A program made the translations under genes and the position numbers. A DNA stretch of 64,000 nt from Nocardia yamanashiensis NBRC 100130. GTDB lineage: Bacteria; Actinomycetota; Actinomycetes; Mycobacteriales; Mycobacteriaceae. The stretch lies in contig NZ_BDCD01000004.1 of NCBI RefSeq assembly GCF_001613325.1, forward strand, positions 124,001 through 188,000. Reading direction: 5' to 3'. Below, one piece after another: positions 16,941 through 25,742 of the stretch (its first letter is position 1; every line of letters starts with the position of its first letter). The notes below the pieces were generated by a model that was not told where the DNA came from, did not search any database, and saw only the letters and a program-made list of their open reading frames with translations.

Positions 16941-18044
16941 GTGTCGACGACTTGTAACTACCCGGGATGTGTCCGACCGATTACTCGCGGAGGGGGACCC
17001 GGACGGCCATCGGAATACTGTGACCACCCGGACCACACCCGCTGGCGGGCCTGGAAAGAGCGGCAGCGCAGGCAAAGTGCGGAGGGTGAGACCTCGGCCG
17101 CGAACGTCACTGTGACGCAACAGGGTCCGGCTACCGTGGCTCGATTGCGGGCCGATGAATTGTTGGGGCAGTTCCGCGGACTGGCCGATCAGCTGGGAAA
17201 CACCTTGTCGGCGGCGGTCGCCGAATTGTCTACGCTGGCCGACCCTTCGGTGGCGGAGGCGCAGGTCCAGGCGGTGCAGGCGGATGCGGCGCGCCGGATT
17301 GCCGAGGCCGAGGTCGCGACCGTGGCGGCGGAGCAGGCGCGGCGCGATGCCGAAGAGGCCAGGGCGGCAGCGGAAGCCGCGGCCGATGATGCGGCGGCCG
17401 CTGCCGAGAGCGCGGAGGCGCGGATCGCCGAAGCGTTGAGTGCGCGTGACGATGCACTGGGCGAAATGGAGCGGGCCACCAAGCAGGCCGCCGATGAGGT
17501 GTTCGCCGCACGCGCCGAGGCCGAAGCCGAGATTCGCACGGTGCGACGGGAAGCCGCCGAAGATGTGGAGCGGGCGCGGCAGCAGGCGACCGAAGAGATC
17601 GAGCTGGCGCGGTCGAAAACCGTGACCGAGATCGAAGCGGCGCGACGGGACGCCTCGCAGCGGATCACGGCCGCGGCGGCCGAACGGGACCTGGCGGTGC
17701 AGCGCGCGGCCGATGCCGAACGCGCCATCGATCGGGCGGAAGCGGCTGTCACCGAACGCAATCAGGCGCTGAGCGAGACCCGCGACGAACTCAAGCGGGT
17801 ACGGGACGAGCTCGAGCGCTCCCGTGCCGAACTGACCGAGGTCCGCAAGCAGGCGGCGGCCGATATCGCGGCGGTCCGCGCGGAATCCGCCGCCGCGCTG
17901 GACAAAGCGGGCAAACAGGCTGCCGAACGTCTGGCTACCCTCGACGACGCCCGCGCGCAAACCCTCGCCCGGGCCGAACGCGCCGAACAACAGCTCGATC
18001 AGCTCCTCGCCGAACGGCCGGCCGCGGCCCGCGAATCCCGGTAG
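16941..18044 (+). CDS. Coiled-coil protein with N-terminal Cys/His cluster
   Basis: A 367-residue protein of unknown function. Residues 1-40 hold C5, C10, C27, H29 and H32 (CNYPGC ... EYCDHPDH), a plausible zinc site with basic residues after it (WKERQRRQ). From about residue 60 to the end the sequence is Ala/Glu/Arg-rich and predicted to form one continuous coiled coil of some 290 residues, with no membrane segment. GTG 16941 lies seven bases after TACGAT, the leaderless pattern; an in-frame ATG at 16881 would add 20 unconvincing residues. The layout (small metal-binding DNA-contact domain plus long coiled coil) recalls KfrA-like or other DNA-bound proteins, but that is only analogy. Confidence 0.7.
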   Translation: MSTTCNYPGCVRPITRGGGPGRPSEYCDHPDHTRWRAWKERQRRQSAEGETSAANVTVTQQGPATVARLRADELLGQFRGLADQLGNTLSAAVAELSTLADPSVAEAQVQAVQADAARRIAEAEVATVAAEQARRDAEEARAAAEAAADDAAAAAESAEARIAEALSARDDALGEMERATKQAADEVFAARAEAEAEIRTVRREAAEDVERARQQATEEIELARSKTVTEIEAARRDASQRITAAAAERDLAVQRAADAERAIDRAEAAVTERNQALSETRDELKRVRDELERSRAELTEVRKQAAADIAAVRAESAAALDKAGKQAAERLATLDDARAQTLARAERAEQQLDQLLAERPAAARESR

Positions 18045-18143
18045 TTCGTCCCGAATAGGGCATTCGTCCGATAGCTTCCGCGCGGCCGGACTCCTAGGGT
18101 TCACCTTCGGGTCGGGGTGGTTCGGGTAGGAGGAAGTTCGCGG

Positions 18144-18839
18144 ATGATGCGGTCGCGGAGTCGCTTTCGAGCGGCGATGGGTGCGTTGATGGTTGTGGTG
18201 GTGCCGGCGCTGGTGGTGACGGCGTGCTCGACGAAGGATACGAGTTCGGGCGCGTCGGCGTCCTCGTCGGTGAGCCGGACGTCGGTGAGTGCCACGAAGA
18301 CGGTGACGCCGACGAGTTCGAGTGCGGCACAGGGGAATCAAGGCGGCGGCGGACAGAGCGGCTCGGGTGGGTCCGGCGGATCCGGTGGCTCGGGCGGCGG
18401 CAGCGGATCGGATTCGGGCGGCGGTCAGGGCGGCGGTACCCCCGACGGGGCCGGATATCCGCCGGGCTACATGGACGGCGGCAATATCAACGGCCGCCAA
18501 GCAGACGGATCGGGCTACTACGCCGACCCGACCGCGCCGGAATCGCCGTACATGCATTCGCCGACATCGCATCCGGTCGGCGGCCACGACCACTGCAACG
18601 AGCAGTGCGGGGTGGTGCGGAAGTGCACCGATCAGATCAACTACTACGGCGACCCGCGTTCGAACGCCGAAATCAACAGCATCGGCGAGCGGGATGGCAA
18701 GTGCCCCACGCCGATCAAGGGCACCGCGACGACCTCGCCGCCGGTGACCACCACCACGGCGCCGGCCCCGGAAACCACGACGACCGTGGCTACCACCTCG
18801 GTCGCTCCCACCTCGGCGGCGACCACGTCACCAGCGTAG
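18144..18839 (+). CDS. Secreted lipoprotein of unknown function
   Basis: A 231-residue exported protein. A basic N-terminus (MMRSRSRFR) and hydrophobic core lead to the lipobox V-T-A-C with C28 as the lipidated residue. Then come a Ser/Thr linker, a Gly/Ser-rich repeat stretch (about 75-105), a central region with four cysteines (HDHCNEQCGVVRKC ... GKCP) that may form disulfides, and a Thr/Ala/Pro-rich tail. AGGAGG (18128-18133) is ten bases before ATG 18144. The intervals 18045-18143 and 18840-19060 show nothing else that I can recognise. Confidence 0.8.
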   Translation: MMRSRSRFRAAMGALMVVVVPALVVTACSTKDTSSGASASSSVSRTSVSATKTVTPTSSSAAQGNQGGGGQSGSGGSGGSGGSGGGSGSDSGGGQGGGTPDGAGYPPGYMDGGNINGRQADGSGYYADPTAPESPYMHSPTSHPVGGHDHCNEQCGVVRKCTDQINYYGDPRSNAEINSIGERDGKCPTPIKGTATTSPPVTTTTAPAPETTTTVATTSVAPTSAATTSPA

Positions 18840-19060
18840 TAGCGAACCCGTAGCGCCCGCATAACAGCTGTGGACCGCATCCTGAATGCTTCGTAGCGGA
18901 AGCTCCGATGTTGCTCGCATTTGCCCCTTACAGCGGTATCGTCATCTGCAAGACGGCATCGCTCCGACCCCGGTTCTGCAATGATCTTCGATCGAGGTTC
19001 GTTATCCGGCGGGCCGCCCGTGCAGGGATCCACCGAACAGGTGCACGGAAGGGTAAAGGG

Positions 19061-19873
19061 GTGCGAGACTTGAACATCGACGCCATGCGAGCACGGCAAT
19101 CCCGGCCTAGTGTGGCGCGCGTCTACAGCTACGTGCTCGGCGGGCGTGACAACTATGGGGTCGACAAAGAAGTCGGTGACTTCTTCATGGGTGATCTGCC
19201 CGGTTCCGAGCTACTCGCGATCACCAATCGGCAGGCCATGTTGCGCGCGGCGCGCAATATGGCCAACGTCGGTATCAAGCAGATCATCGATATGGGCTGT
19301 GGCCTGCCCACCGATGTGAATGTGCACGACGAGTTGCGCAAGGTGCATCCGGACGCCCGCGTGGTCTATGTCGACAATGATCCGTTCGTGGTGGCGCACG
19401 GTCGTGCGCTGCTCGCGGTCGATGACAATATCGCGGTCTTCGAGGCCGAGGTGGGTGATCCGGCGAGCATTGCCGGAAACCCGGAAGTGCAGCGGCTCAT
19501 CGACTTCGACCAGCCGGTCGGGATCATCTTCGGGGCCGTGCTCAGCTTCCTCGAGGACAAGGAAGACCCGGCCGGAGTGGTGCGCTTCTGGGCCGAGCGC
19601 CTGGCGCCCGACAGCCGCGTCTACATCTCGCACTTCCGCACCGGGCACACCCAGAACCGGGAAGCCGCGGCCACCGAGCGCAAGATCCTGGAGGCGTTCG
19701 GGCGCGGCACCTGGCGCACCGATGCCGAGATCGAGGCCATGTTCGGCGATTTGGAACTGCTCCCGCCGGGTGTGCAGCCGTGCGCGGAGTGGCAGCCGGA
19801 TGCCTCGGCGGTCGAGCACGAACTCAATGACTACGAACTGCTGATCGTCAGCGGGATCGCCCGCAAGGCATAG
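19061..19873 (+). CDS. SAM-dependent methyltransferase, DUF574 type
   Basis: A 270-residue protein of the actinobacterial S-adenosyl methyltransferase family: it starts with the family's PSVARVYSYVLGGRDNYGVDKE block, then has the SAM motif IIDMGCGLPTDVNVHD and the acidic strand VVYVDNDPFVV. This family is expanded in Streptomyces and Nocardia and its substrates are mostly unknown. GTG 19061 is preceded by GGAAGGG (19047-19053) with a seven-base spacer; the longer reading from 18908 has no such support. Confidence 0.88.
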   Translation: MRDLNIDAMRARQSRPSVARVYSYVLGGRDNYGVDKEVGDFFMGDLPGSELLAITNRQAMLRAARNMANVGIKQIIDMGCGLPTDVNVHDELRKVHPDARVVYVDNDPFVVAHGRALLAVDDNIAVFEAEVGDPASIAGNPEVQRLIDFDQPVGIIFGAVLSFLEDKEDPAGVVRFWAERLAPDSRVYISHFRTGHTQNREAAATERKILEAFGRGTWRTDAEIEAMFGDLELLPPGVQPCAEWQPDASAVEHELNDYELLIVSGIARKA

Positions 19874-19885
19874 CTTTTCGACCGT

Positions 19886-19923
19886 GATGTGCGGTGGGCG
19901 CGAACCGGCGCCCACCGCACATC
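19886..19923. terminator. Bidirectional terminator hairpin
   Basis: Perfect 16-bp arms (19886-19901 and 19908-19923) around a six-base loop, lying between the convergent methyltransferase and GNAT genes. It ends in GTCGTTT on the plus strand and should serve both genes. Confidence 0.8.
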
Positions 19924-19945
19924 GTCGTTTCGGCGCACCGCCACC

Positions 19946-20554
19946 TCAGCGCGGCTTGCGCCACATCGGCCACAGGAGCGGCCCGCCCGCGGTGGCATCC
20001 AGCTCGCCGGTCACCTCGAAACCGAAACGCTCGTAGTACGGCACGTTCTCGGGCTTGCTCGATTCCAGATACGCGGGCACGCCCTCGGCATCGCACCGAT
20101 CCAGGCGCGAAGCCAGCAGCGCGTGCCCGTAACCCAGGCCCCGGGCGCTCGGGAGCGTGCCGATCGCCTGCAGATACCAGTGCGGTTCGCGCGGATGCGC
20201 TGCCGCCATCACCTCGGCCAGTTCCCCGGCCGCGCCCAGCCGCCGCCCGAAAGCGCGGATCAGGTTCGGCAGCGAACGCAAGGTCGAGGCTTGCGAGGCG
20301 TGCCATTTCCCGGGCGGCGCCCAAAGCGTCACTCCCGCAATCCTTCCGGCATCGTCCTGCGCGACCTCGACGCCGCCGAGCGCGAGGAAATGCGTCCGCG
20401 TCTGCCCGGCGAAGAGCTGTGCGGCGCGCCGCGGCCGGGCGCTGTCGTCGGGGATGAGCCATTCGAACACCGGATCGTCGGCGAAGGCCAGCCCGAGCAC
20501 CCGGGCCAGCTCGCGAATATCCGTTTTCACTGCGGGACGAACGGTGACATCCAT
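19946..20554 (-). CDS. GNAT-family N-acetyltransferase
   Basis: A 202-residue acetyl-CoA-dependent acyltransferase. The acetyl-CoA site is visible as LPSARGLGYGHALLASRLDRC (motif A, R/Q-x-x-G-x-G/A), and the C-terminal YLESSKPENVPYYERFGFEV is the usual GNAT end with a catalytic-type tyrosine. The substrate is unknown. ATG 20554 lies four bases after the stop of the MBL-fold gene upstream, so the two are one operon under the MerR-type promoter at 21522-21552. Confidence 0.9.
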   Translation of the reverse strand: MDVTVRPAVKTDIRELARVLGLAFADDPVFEWLIPDDSARPRRAAQLFAGQTRTHFLALGGVEVAQDDAGRIAGVTLWAPPGKWHASQASTLRSLPNLIRAFGRRLGAAGELAEVMAAAHPREPHWYLQAIGTLPSARGLGYGHALLASRLDRCDAEGVPAYLESSKPENVPYYERFGFEVTGELDATAGGPLLWPMWRKPR

Positions 20555-20558
20555 GTCC

Positions 20559-21515
20559 TCACGGTACTGCTTCGGCTGCGCCGGCATGCCCCGCCGCGAG
20601 ATGTCCGGCGGCGGCGTGATCGTGGGTGGGAACGATGCGCACGGTATCGCGGACCACGTGCAGGCGGTGCAGGGTGCGGAAGGTCTCGTCGCGATCGGCG
20701 TCCACGAACCGGCCCGGCAAGGCCGACTTCTGCCGGATCTCGGTGACCTGCAAGGCATCCCAGGCGGCGTCGCCGGCCAGCAGTACCCAGCCGCGCGCGG
20801 TGTGGGCCAGCACGCCGATACTGCCCGGGGTGTGCCCGGCCAGGTCCACCAGCACCACGCTGCCGTCACCGAACAGGTCGTGACTGCGTTCGAAGGTCAG
20901 GACGGGCGGTCCGTCGAGTTCGTATTCGACGATCGGGCGGTCCAGCAGCGAATCCCGGACGCCGCCCGCGGGCGCCACCGCGCCGCCGGCGATCCACTCG
21001 TGCTCGACGCGATGCAGGTGCACCGGCAGCCCCGGCAGGTCCAGCAGCCCGCACACGTGATCCCAGTGCGCGTGCGTCGGCAGCGCGAAATCCGGTGCGG
21101 GCAGGGCGGGTTCGCGGCGCAGCGCCTCGACGGTGGGCAGGGTGGCGGCGGGCGGGCGCACCACGCGGCGCAGCAGCGGCGGCAGCTGGGCGATGGCCCG
21201 GTGCTCGGCATCCACGCACACGCTCGGATCGACCAGGAAGGTGGCTTGCGGATGCCGCACGACGAAGGTGGTCAGGGCGGTCTCGATGTGGCGCGGCTGG
21301 AAGACGCCCTCCACGATCATGGCGGTCGGTACCGGGCGGCCGACCTGGGGGAGCGCGGTGACCCGCACCGTATTGCGCGGTGTGGGCAGCCCCGCGTCGG
21401 TCAGCGAACGGAGGAACCGCTCGTCCCGGGGACGCGGGCGGACCATGCCGTGCAGCAGACCCGCTGCGGCGGAGCAGCATTCGGCGAGGGTGGGATTGCG
21501 GACTGGATCGGACAT
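20559..21515 (-). CDS. MBL-fold metallohydrolase
   Basis: A 318-residue metallo-beta-lactamase-fold enzyme. Metal ligands are H148, H150, D152 and H153 in PTHAHWDHVCG, a histidine in AGHTPGS, an aspartate in LLAGDAAWD and a histidine in PTHDHAAAG, so a complete dinuclear site is present. Lactonase, thioesterase or phosphodiesterase activity are all possible. ATG 21515 has no Shine-Dalgarno; TAGCGT (complement 21522-21527) ends six bases upstream. It is divergent from a MerR regulator and followed by a GNAT gene. Confidence 0.88.
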   Translation of the reverse strand: MSDPVRNPTLAECCSAAAGLLHGMVRPRPRDERFLRSLTDAGLPTPRNTVRVTALPQVGRPVPTAMIVEGVFQPRHIETALTTFVVRHPQATFLVDPSVCVDAEHRAIAQLPPLLRRVVRPPAATLPTVEALRREPALPAPDFALPTHAHWDHVCGLLDLPGLPVHLHRVEHEWIAGGAVAPAGGVRDSLLDRPIVEYELDGPPVLTFERSHDLFGDGSVVLVDLAGHTPGSIGVLAHTARGWVLLAGDAAWDALQVTEIRQKSALPGRFVDADRDETFRTLHRLHVVRDTVRIVPTHDHAAAGHLAAGHAGAAEAVP

Positions 21516-21521
21516 GACCGA

Positions 21522-21552
21522 ACGCTAATACTTAAGGTCGACATGAAGTAAA
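21522..21552 (-). promoter_or_regulatory. MerR-type promoter with dyad in a 19-bp spacer
   Basis: On the minus strand TTTACT (21547-21552) and TAGCGT (21522-21527) are 19 bases apart, and the dyad CTTAAGGTC/GACATGAAG (21531-21548, seven of nine pairs) fills the spacer. MerR activators act on such over-long spacers by twisting the DNA. It would drive the MBL-GNAT operon as a leaderless transcript. Confidence 0.65.
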
Positions 21553-21562
21553 GGGGTAAATC

Positions 21563-21979
21563 ATGAACACCACCGCCTTGCTGAAGATCGGCGATGCCGC
21601 CGCGGCGCTCGGAATCGAGGCGCACGTGCTTCGGCATTGGGAATCGGTCGGGCTGCTCGCGCCGCCGCGCACCCCGGCGGGCCATCGCGGCTACGACGAG
21701 CAGACGCTGTATCAGGCCCGGCTGATTCGCATTCTGCAGCGAACCGGGCTGTCACTGGACCAGATCCACGCGCTGGGCCGCACCGACCTGTCCGGTCGTC
21801 AGGAACTCATTGCCGCACGCCGGGCCGAGATCCAGGAACGCGTCGCCGTGCTGCGGCGCACCGACCTGTTTCTCGAGCATCTGCTGAGCTGCCATCATCC
21901 GGTGATCTCGGAATGCCCGGAGTGCTCGGACTTCGCCCGGTCCGATCGCACCGGGCCCCGTCCGCTGGTTCGCGATTGA
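21563..21979 (+). CDS. MerR-family regulator with C-terminal cysteines
   Basis: A 138-residue MerR protein: KIGDAAAALGIEAHVLRHWESVGLLAPPRTPAGHRGYDEQTL is the winged helix-turn-helix and residues 70-110 the dimerising antiparallel helix. The C-terminus carries LLSCHHPVISECPECSDF, three cysteines and two histidines that could bind a metal or sense oxidants. AAAGGGG precedes ATG 21563. The divergent MBL-GNAT operon has a MerR-type promoter and is the likely target. Confidence 0.9.
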   Translation: MNTTALLKIGDAAAALGIEAHVLRHWESVGLLAPPRTPAGHRGYDEQTLYQARLIRILQRTGLSLDQIHALGRTDLSGRQELIAARRAEIQERVAVLRRTDLFLEHLLSCHHPVISECPECSDFARSDRTGPRPLVRD

Positions 21980-21983
21980 CCCG

Positions 21984-22394
21984 TCAGTCCTGCCGGTGGG
22001 CGACGAACACCGGGATCACCCGGGTGGTGTTCGCCTCGTAGTCGGCGAACTGCGGCATGACCTCGACCATGCGGGCGTAGAGCGCGTCCCGCTGCGCACC
22101 GGTCACGACTTCGGCCTTGGCGCGGAACTTCTCGACGCCGATCTCGATCTCGAACTCGGGATTGGCGCGCAGGTTGTGGTACCAGGCCGGGTTCTTGTCG
22201 GCGCCGCCGTTGGAGGCGATGAGCACGATGCCGTCGCCGTCCCGCACGAAGACCAGCGGATTGGTCACCGCGCGACCGGATTTCGCGCCGACGGTGGTCA
22301 TCAGCATCATATTGTCCCGGCCTTCGAACGGGCCGCCGACCTTGCCGCCGTTGGCCCGGAACTCCGCGATCACGCCCGCGTTGAAATCGTTCAT
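21984..22394 (-). CDS. Deazaflavin-dependent nitroreductase family protein
   Basis: A 136-residue protein of the Ddn/F420-dependent split-barrel family: MMLMTTVGAKSGRAVTNPLVFVRDGDGIVLIASNGGADKNPAWYHNL is the characteristic core with the GAKSG and GG-x-x-x-x-P-x-W-Y-H-N-L signatures. Mycobacterial relatives use F420H2 to reduce quinones and activate nitroimidazoles. AAGGAGA lies upstream of ATG 22394. It converges on the MerR gene with four bases between stops and lies downstream of the P450. Confidence 0.9.
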   Translation of the reverse strand: MNDFNAGVIAEFRANGGKVGGPFEGRDNMMLMTTVGAKSGRAVTNPLVFVRDGDGIVLIASNGGADKNPAWYHNLRANPEFEIEIGVEKFRAKAEVVTGAQRDALYARMVEVMPQFADYEANTTRVIPVFVAHRQD

Positions 22395-22465
22395 CAGCAC
22401 TCTCCTTGTAGATCGTCTCCGAGGCAGCAACCACCCCGGAACCGACCGCATTCCCGAGCCGATGA

Positions 22466-23779
22466 TCAGAGCGTGGTGACCCGGACGGGCGCGCCGTGCG
22501 CGGGGACATGGGTGATATTGCGGATCTTGGCGCGCTCGCCCGCCGCGCCGTCGGGCAGTTCGAGGCGATAGCGCGTCAGCACTTCGCGCAGCACCGCGGT
22601 GCCCTCCATGAGCGAGAACCCGGCCCCGATGCAGCGCCGCACGCCGCCGCCGAACGGGAGCCAGGCATTGTGACCGACGCTGCCGTCCAGGAACCGGTCC
22701 GGTCGGAACGCGGTGGCGTCCGGATAGTTCGAGGTGCTGCGATGCGCCAGCAGGATCGAGGTCGAGACCACGGTGCCGCGCGGCAGGTCCAGGCCGCCGA
22801 TGGTCAGGTCGCGGGTGAGTTTGCGGCCGGTGGCGGCGATGACGGTGTGCCGCCGCATGCCTTCTTTCAATGCCGCTTCCAGGTATTTGTCGTCGCCCTC
22901 GCGGGCGGCGCGGCGCGCGGTGTCCTGGACGACCGGGTCGGCGGCGAGCTCGTGCAGCGTCCACGACAGCGCCGACGCGGTGGTCTCGTGCCCGGCCAGC
23001 AGCAGGGTGATGAGCTGGTCGCGCAGTTCGGCATCGGAAAGCGGTGTGTCCGAGGGATGCTCGCCCGCGCCGACCGCGAGCAGCCGAGACAAAACATCGG
23101 TGCGCCGGTCCAGCTCCGGGTCGGCGCGGCGGGCGGCGATCTCGCGATAGAGCAGCTCGTCGATCGCCCGCTGGGTGTCGCGGAAGCGTTTCCACGGCCC
23201 GAACCGTTCCAGGCGCGGATACTTCCAGCCCAGGAACACGATCGGATTGAGGTTCACGATCTGCCGCAGGCGCGGGGCGAGTTCCTCCCGCCGGCGCGCA
23301 TCGGTCAGCCCGAACACCACCCGCATGATGACCTCGAGGGTCAGATCGTTCATCTGTTCCAGGGTGTGCACGGTCGAACCCGTCACCCACCGCTCCGTAT
23401 GCTCCTTGGCGATGGCCTCCACCATGCCCCGGTAGCCGCGCAGCGCCGAACCCGCGAACGCGGGCATGAGCAGCCGGCGGGCCCGGGCGTGTTCGGCTTC
23501 GTCGGTGAGCAGCAGCGAATGCTCGCCCATGACGTACAGCAGCAGCCGATTGCCTTCGCCCGCATGCAGATCCGCGGGATCGGCCGCGAATATCTCGCGA
23601 ATGTGCTCGGGCTTGGAGAACACCACCACGTTCGATGCGTACGGTTCGATCAGCCGCAGGGTGAACACCTCGCCGTAGCGGCGCGCCGATGCGATGAGCA
23701 GCGGGGCCCGCCATTTCGCGTAGAGCAGCGTCTGAATGGCGCGCGGCACCGGCGGACCGGGCGGATAAGCGAGGTTCAC
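22466..23779 (-). CDS. Cytochrome P450
   Basis: A 437-residue soluble bacterial P450. The I-helix oxygen-activation motif [10 protein letters not shown], the E-x-x-R of the K helix (KEGMRRH) and the heme-cysteine loop [13 protein letters not shown] are all intact. The N-terminus [19 protein letters not shown] resembles the mycobacterial CYP135/CYP138 group, but that assignment is tentative. GTG 23779 has AAGGGACG upstream. No ferredoxin or reductase gene is adjacent, so electrons must come from elsewhere. A deazaflavin-type reductase follows on the same strand. Confidence 0.93.
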   Translation of the reverse strand: MNLAYPPGPPVPRAIQTLLYAKWRAPLLIASARRYGEVFTLRLIEPYASNVVVFSKPEHIREIFAADPADLHAGEGNRLLLYVMGEHSLLLTDEAEHARARRLLMPAFAGSALRGYRGMVEAIAKEHTERWVTGSTVHTLEQMNDLTLEVIMRVVFGLTDARRREELAPRLRQIVNLNPIVFLGWKYPRLERFGPWKRFRDTQRAIDELLYREIAARRADPELDRRTDVLSRLLAVGAGEHPSDTPLSDAELRDQLITLLLAGHETTASALSWTLHELAADPVVQDTARRAAREGDDKYLEAALKEGMRRHTVIAATGRKLTRDLTIGGLDLPRGTVVSTSILLAHRSTSNYPDATAFRPDRFLDGSVGHNAWLPFGGGVRRCIGAGFSLMEGTAVLREVLTRYRLELPDGAAGERAKIRNITHVPAHGAPVRVTTL

Positions 23780-23923
23780 GTGATCGTCCCTTCGCGCACA
23801 CCGCATCGGCGCGGCAGCTTTCCCCTGTGGTCCAGCCTAGATCGCGACCGCCGATCCGAGAACGGTCCTGCCGCCGCGGAACTAGGACCGGTGCTGACCT
23901 ACACGGTTCCTATCGTGGAACGC

Positions 23924-25060
23924 ATGACGAATATCGAGCCCTTCCGAATCGCGGTCCCGCAGCACGATATCGACGATCTGAACGCTCGCCTGGCCGCGAC
24001 GCGCTGGCCCGCCGAACTGCCGGGCGTGGGCTGGGATTACGGCATCCCGACCGAATACGTCCGCGAACTGTCCGACTATTGGCGCACCGGGTACGACTGG
24101 CGCGAGCACGAAGCGGAACTCAACGCGCACCCGCAGTTCGTCACCGAAATCGACGGGCGGCGGCTGCATTTCACGCATGTGCGTTCACCCGAAGCCGATG
24201 CGCTGCCGCTGGTGCTCGTGCACGGCTGGCCCTTCGAGGATTTCAGCGAGGTGATCGGTCCGCTCACCGACCCGGCCGCCCACGGTGGCGATCCCGGCGA
24301 CGCCTTCCACCTGGTCATCCCGACCCTGCCCGGATTCGGTTTCTCCGGTCCCACCCGCCGCCCCGGCGACGCGGCGACCGACCGCAGCGCCGAATCGATC
24401 GCGAAACTCATGTCCGCCCTGGGTTACTCGCGCTACGGCGCACAGGGCGGCGACGCCGGCTCTTTCATCGCACCGCAGCTCGGCCGGATCGCCCCGCACC
24501 ACCTGGCCGGTATCCACCTCAACGACCCGATCACCATTCCGTCCCACGGCGACGACGGGTCTTCCTACAGCTCGGCGGATCAGGAAAAGCTCGCCAAGCT
24601 GTCCGACTGGTCCAGCCAGGAGACCTCGGGCTACGCCGGAATCCATTCCACCCGTCCGCAAACCCTCGCGCCCGCCGTCAACGATTCCCCGGCCGGCCTG
24701 CTCGCCTGGGTCCTGGACGTCGTCAACACCTACAAGGATCCGGCCAAGGCCACGCCGACGGACGCCATCGACCGCGACCTGCTGCTGACCAATCTCTCGA
24801 TCCTCTGGTTCACCGACACCATCGGCTCCTCCATGCTGCTCTACAAGGAGTCCCAGCAGTGGGGCGCGGACCTCTCCAACTCCGGAGTGCCGACCGGCAT
24901 CGCGGTCTTCCCCGGCAACAAGTCCATCCGCGGGGTGGCCGAAAAACAGCACACCGTCACCCACTGGTCGGAGTTCCCGCGCGGCGGCCACTTCGCCGCC
25001 ATGGAAACCCCGGACCTGCTCACCACCGACCTGCGCGAGTTCTTCCGCAAGCTCCGCTGA
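23924..25060 (+). CDS. Epoxide hydrolase (EHN-type alpha/beta hydrolase)
   Basis: A 378-residue epoxide hydrolase with the N-terminal EHN domain ([23 protein letters not shown]). The oxyanion motif is HGWPFEDF, the nucleophile is the Asp in AQGGDAGSF, and the catalytic His is in [12 protein letters not shown]. Such enzymes add water to epoxides to give diols. ATG 23924 lies seven bases after TATCGT with no Shine-Dalgarno, suggesting a leaderless mRNA. It is divergent from the P450; a P450 that forms an epoxide next to a hydrolase that opens it is a plausible pairing, not demonstrated. Confidence 0.9.
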   Translation: MTNIEPFRIAVPQHDIDDLNARLAATRWPAELPGVGWDYGIPTEYVRELSDYWRTGYDWREHEAELNAHPQFVTEIDGRRLHFTHVRSPEADALPLVLVHGWPFEDFSEVIGPLTDPAAHGGDPGDAFHLVIPTLPGFGFSGPTRRPGDAATDRSAESIAKLMSALGYSRYGAQGGDAGSFIAPQLGRIAPHHLAGIHLNDPITIPSHGDDGSSYSSADQEKLAKLSDWSSQETSGYAGIHSTRPQTLAPAVNDSPAGLLAWVLDVVNTYKDPAKATPTDAIDRDLLLTNLSILWFTDTIGSSMLLYKESQQWGADLSNSGVPTGIAVFPGNKSIRGVAEKQHTVTHWSEFPRGGHFAAMETPDLLTTDLREFFRKLR

Positions 25061-25158
25061 GGCCAGGGGCCGTTTTCGCGCCGTTGTGCACCCGGTGCGG
25101 ACATGCCGTTGGCGCAAAGAGCCAGGTAAACGGATATTCCGGTCATATCATTGAGTCC

Positions 25159-25728
25159 ATGCCCACCAATCGGATCGAGGGGCGGATCACGGTGTTCGCC
25201 GACTGGGCTTGGCAAGCGCTGCTGGTCAGCGGCGCCTGCTCGGTGCTACTCGGTGTGATCACCATGGTCTGGCCGAACAAGAGTGAAACCGTGCTGGGCA
25301 CGCTGGCGGGCCTGATTCTGCTGGCCACCGCCGCCGTGCAGTTCGTGGTGGCCTTCGGCGCGCACATCGCCACCGCGCTCAAATGGCTGGAGTTCTTCGC
25401 GGCGGTGGCGGCGACAGTGCTGGCGCTATGGTCCTTCAGCAGCGGGCAGTGGATCTCATTGCTGTCCTTGTGGATCGGTATGGGCTGGATGATCCGGGGC
25501 ATCGTGCAGGCCATCGCCGGCGCGTGGTCGGAGCAGCACGCCGGATCCGGTCGTCAGGAAGTCCTGGGGCTGGTCACCGCCGCTATCGGCATGATTCTGG
25601 CGGTCGGACCGTTCCAGACCGCGACCGCGTTCTCGGTGGCGGTCGGGCTCTGCGTCGCGGCCCTCGGCGTCAGCGAGATCCTCACCTCCGCTCAGCTGAT
25701 CGTCCCGCAGCGGTCCGCGACGACCTAG
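25159..25728 (+). CDS. DUF308/HdeD-family membrane protein
   Basis: A 189-residue integral membrane protein with six hydrophobic helices in three hairpins (for example ALLVSGACSVLLGVITMVWP and FSVAVGLCVAALGVSEIL), the repeat arrangement of the HdeD/DUF308 family. In E. coli HdeD is linked to acid resistance; the role here is unknown. ATG 25159 lies seven bases after TATCAT and lacks a Shine-Dalgarno, so leaderless. It converges on the large helical-repeat gene with 14 bases between. Confidence 0.85.
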   Translation: MPTNRIEGRITVFADWAWQALLVSGACSVLLGVITMVWPNKSETVLGTLAGLILLATAAVQFVVAFGAHIATALKWLEFFAAVAATVLALWSFSSGQWISLLSLWIGMGWMIRGIVQAIAGAWSEQHAGSGRQEVLGLVTAAIGMILAVGPFQTATAFSVAVGLCVAALGVSEILTSAQLIVPQRSATT

Positions 25729-25742
25729 ACCATTCCCGGGAG

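Noticed and set aside
16861..17115. Small open frame starting ATG 16861 after a GGAGG
   Set aside because: It overlaps the start of the coiled-coil gene in another frame and its translation has low-complexity Arg/Pro features of an out-of-frame reading.
18360..18430. Short G-rich tandem repeats in the lipoprotein gene
   Set aside because: They encode the Gly/Ser linker of the protein and are not a CRISPR or a mobile repeat.
21984..23801. A 605-residue minus-strand frame that would fuse the deazaflavin protein to upstream sequence
   Set aside because: The upstream part overlaps the P450 in another frame and has no family features; the deazaflavin gene has its own ATG and ribosome site at 22394.
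22496..23923. Open plus-strand frame running into the epoxide hydrolase
   Set aside because: It is antisense to the P450 and the real protein clearly starts at ATG 23924 with the EHN domain.
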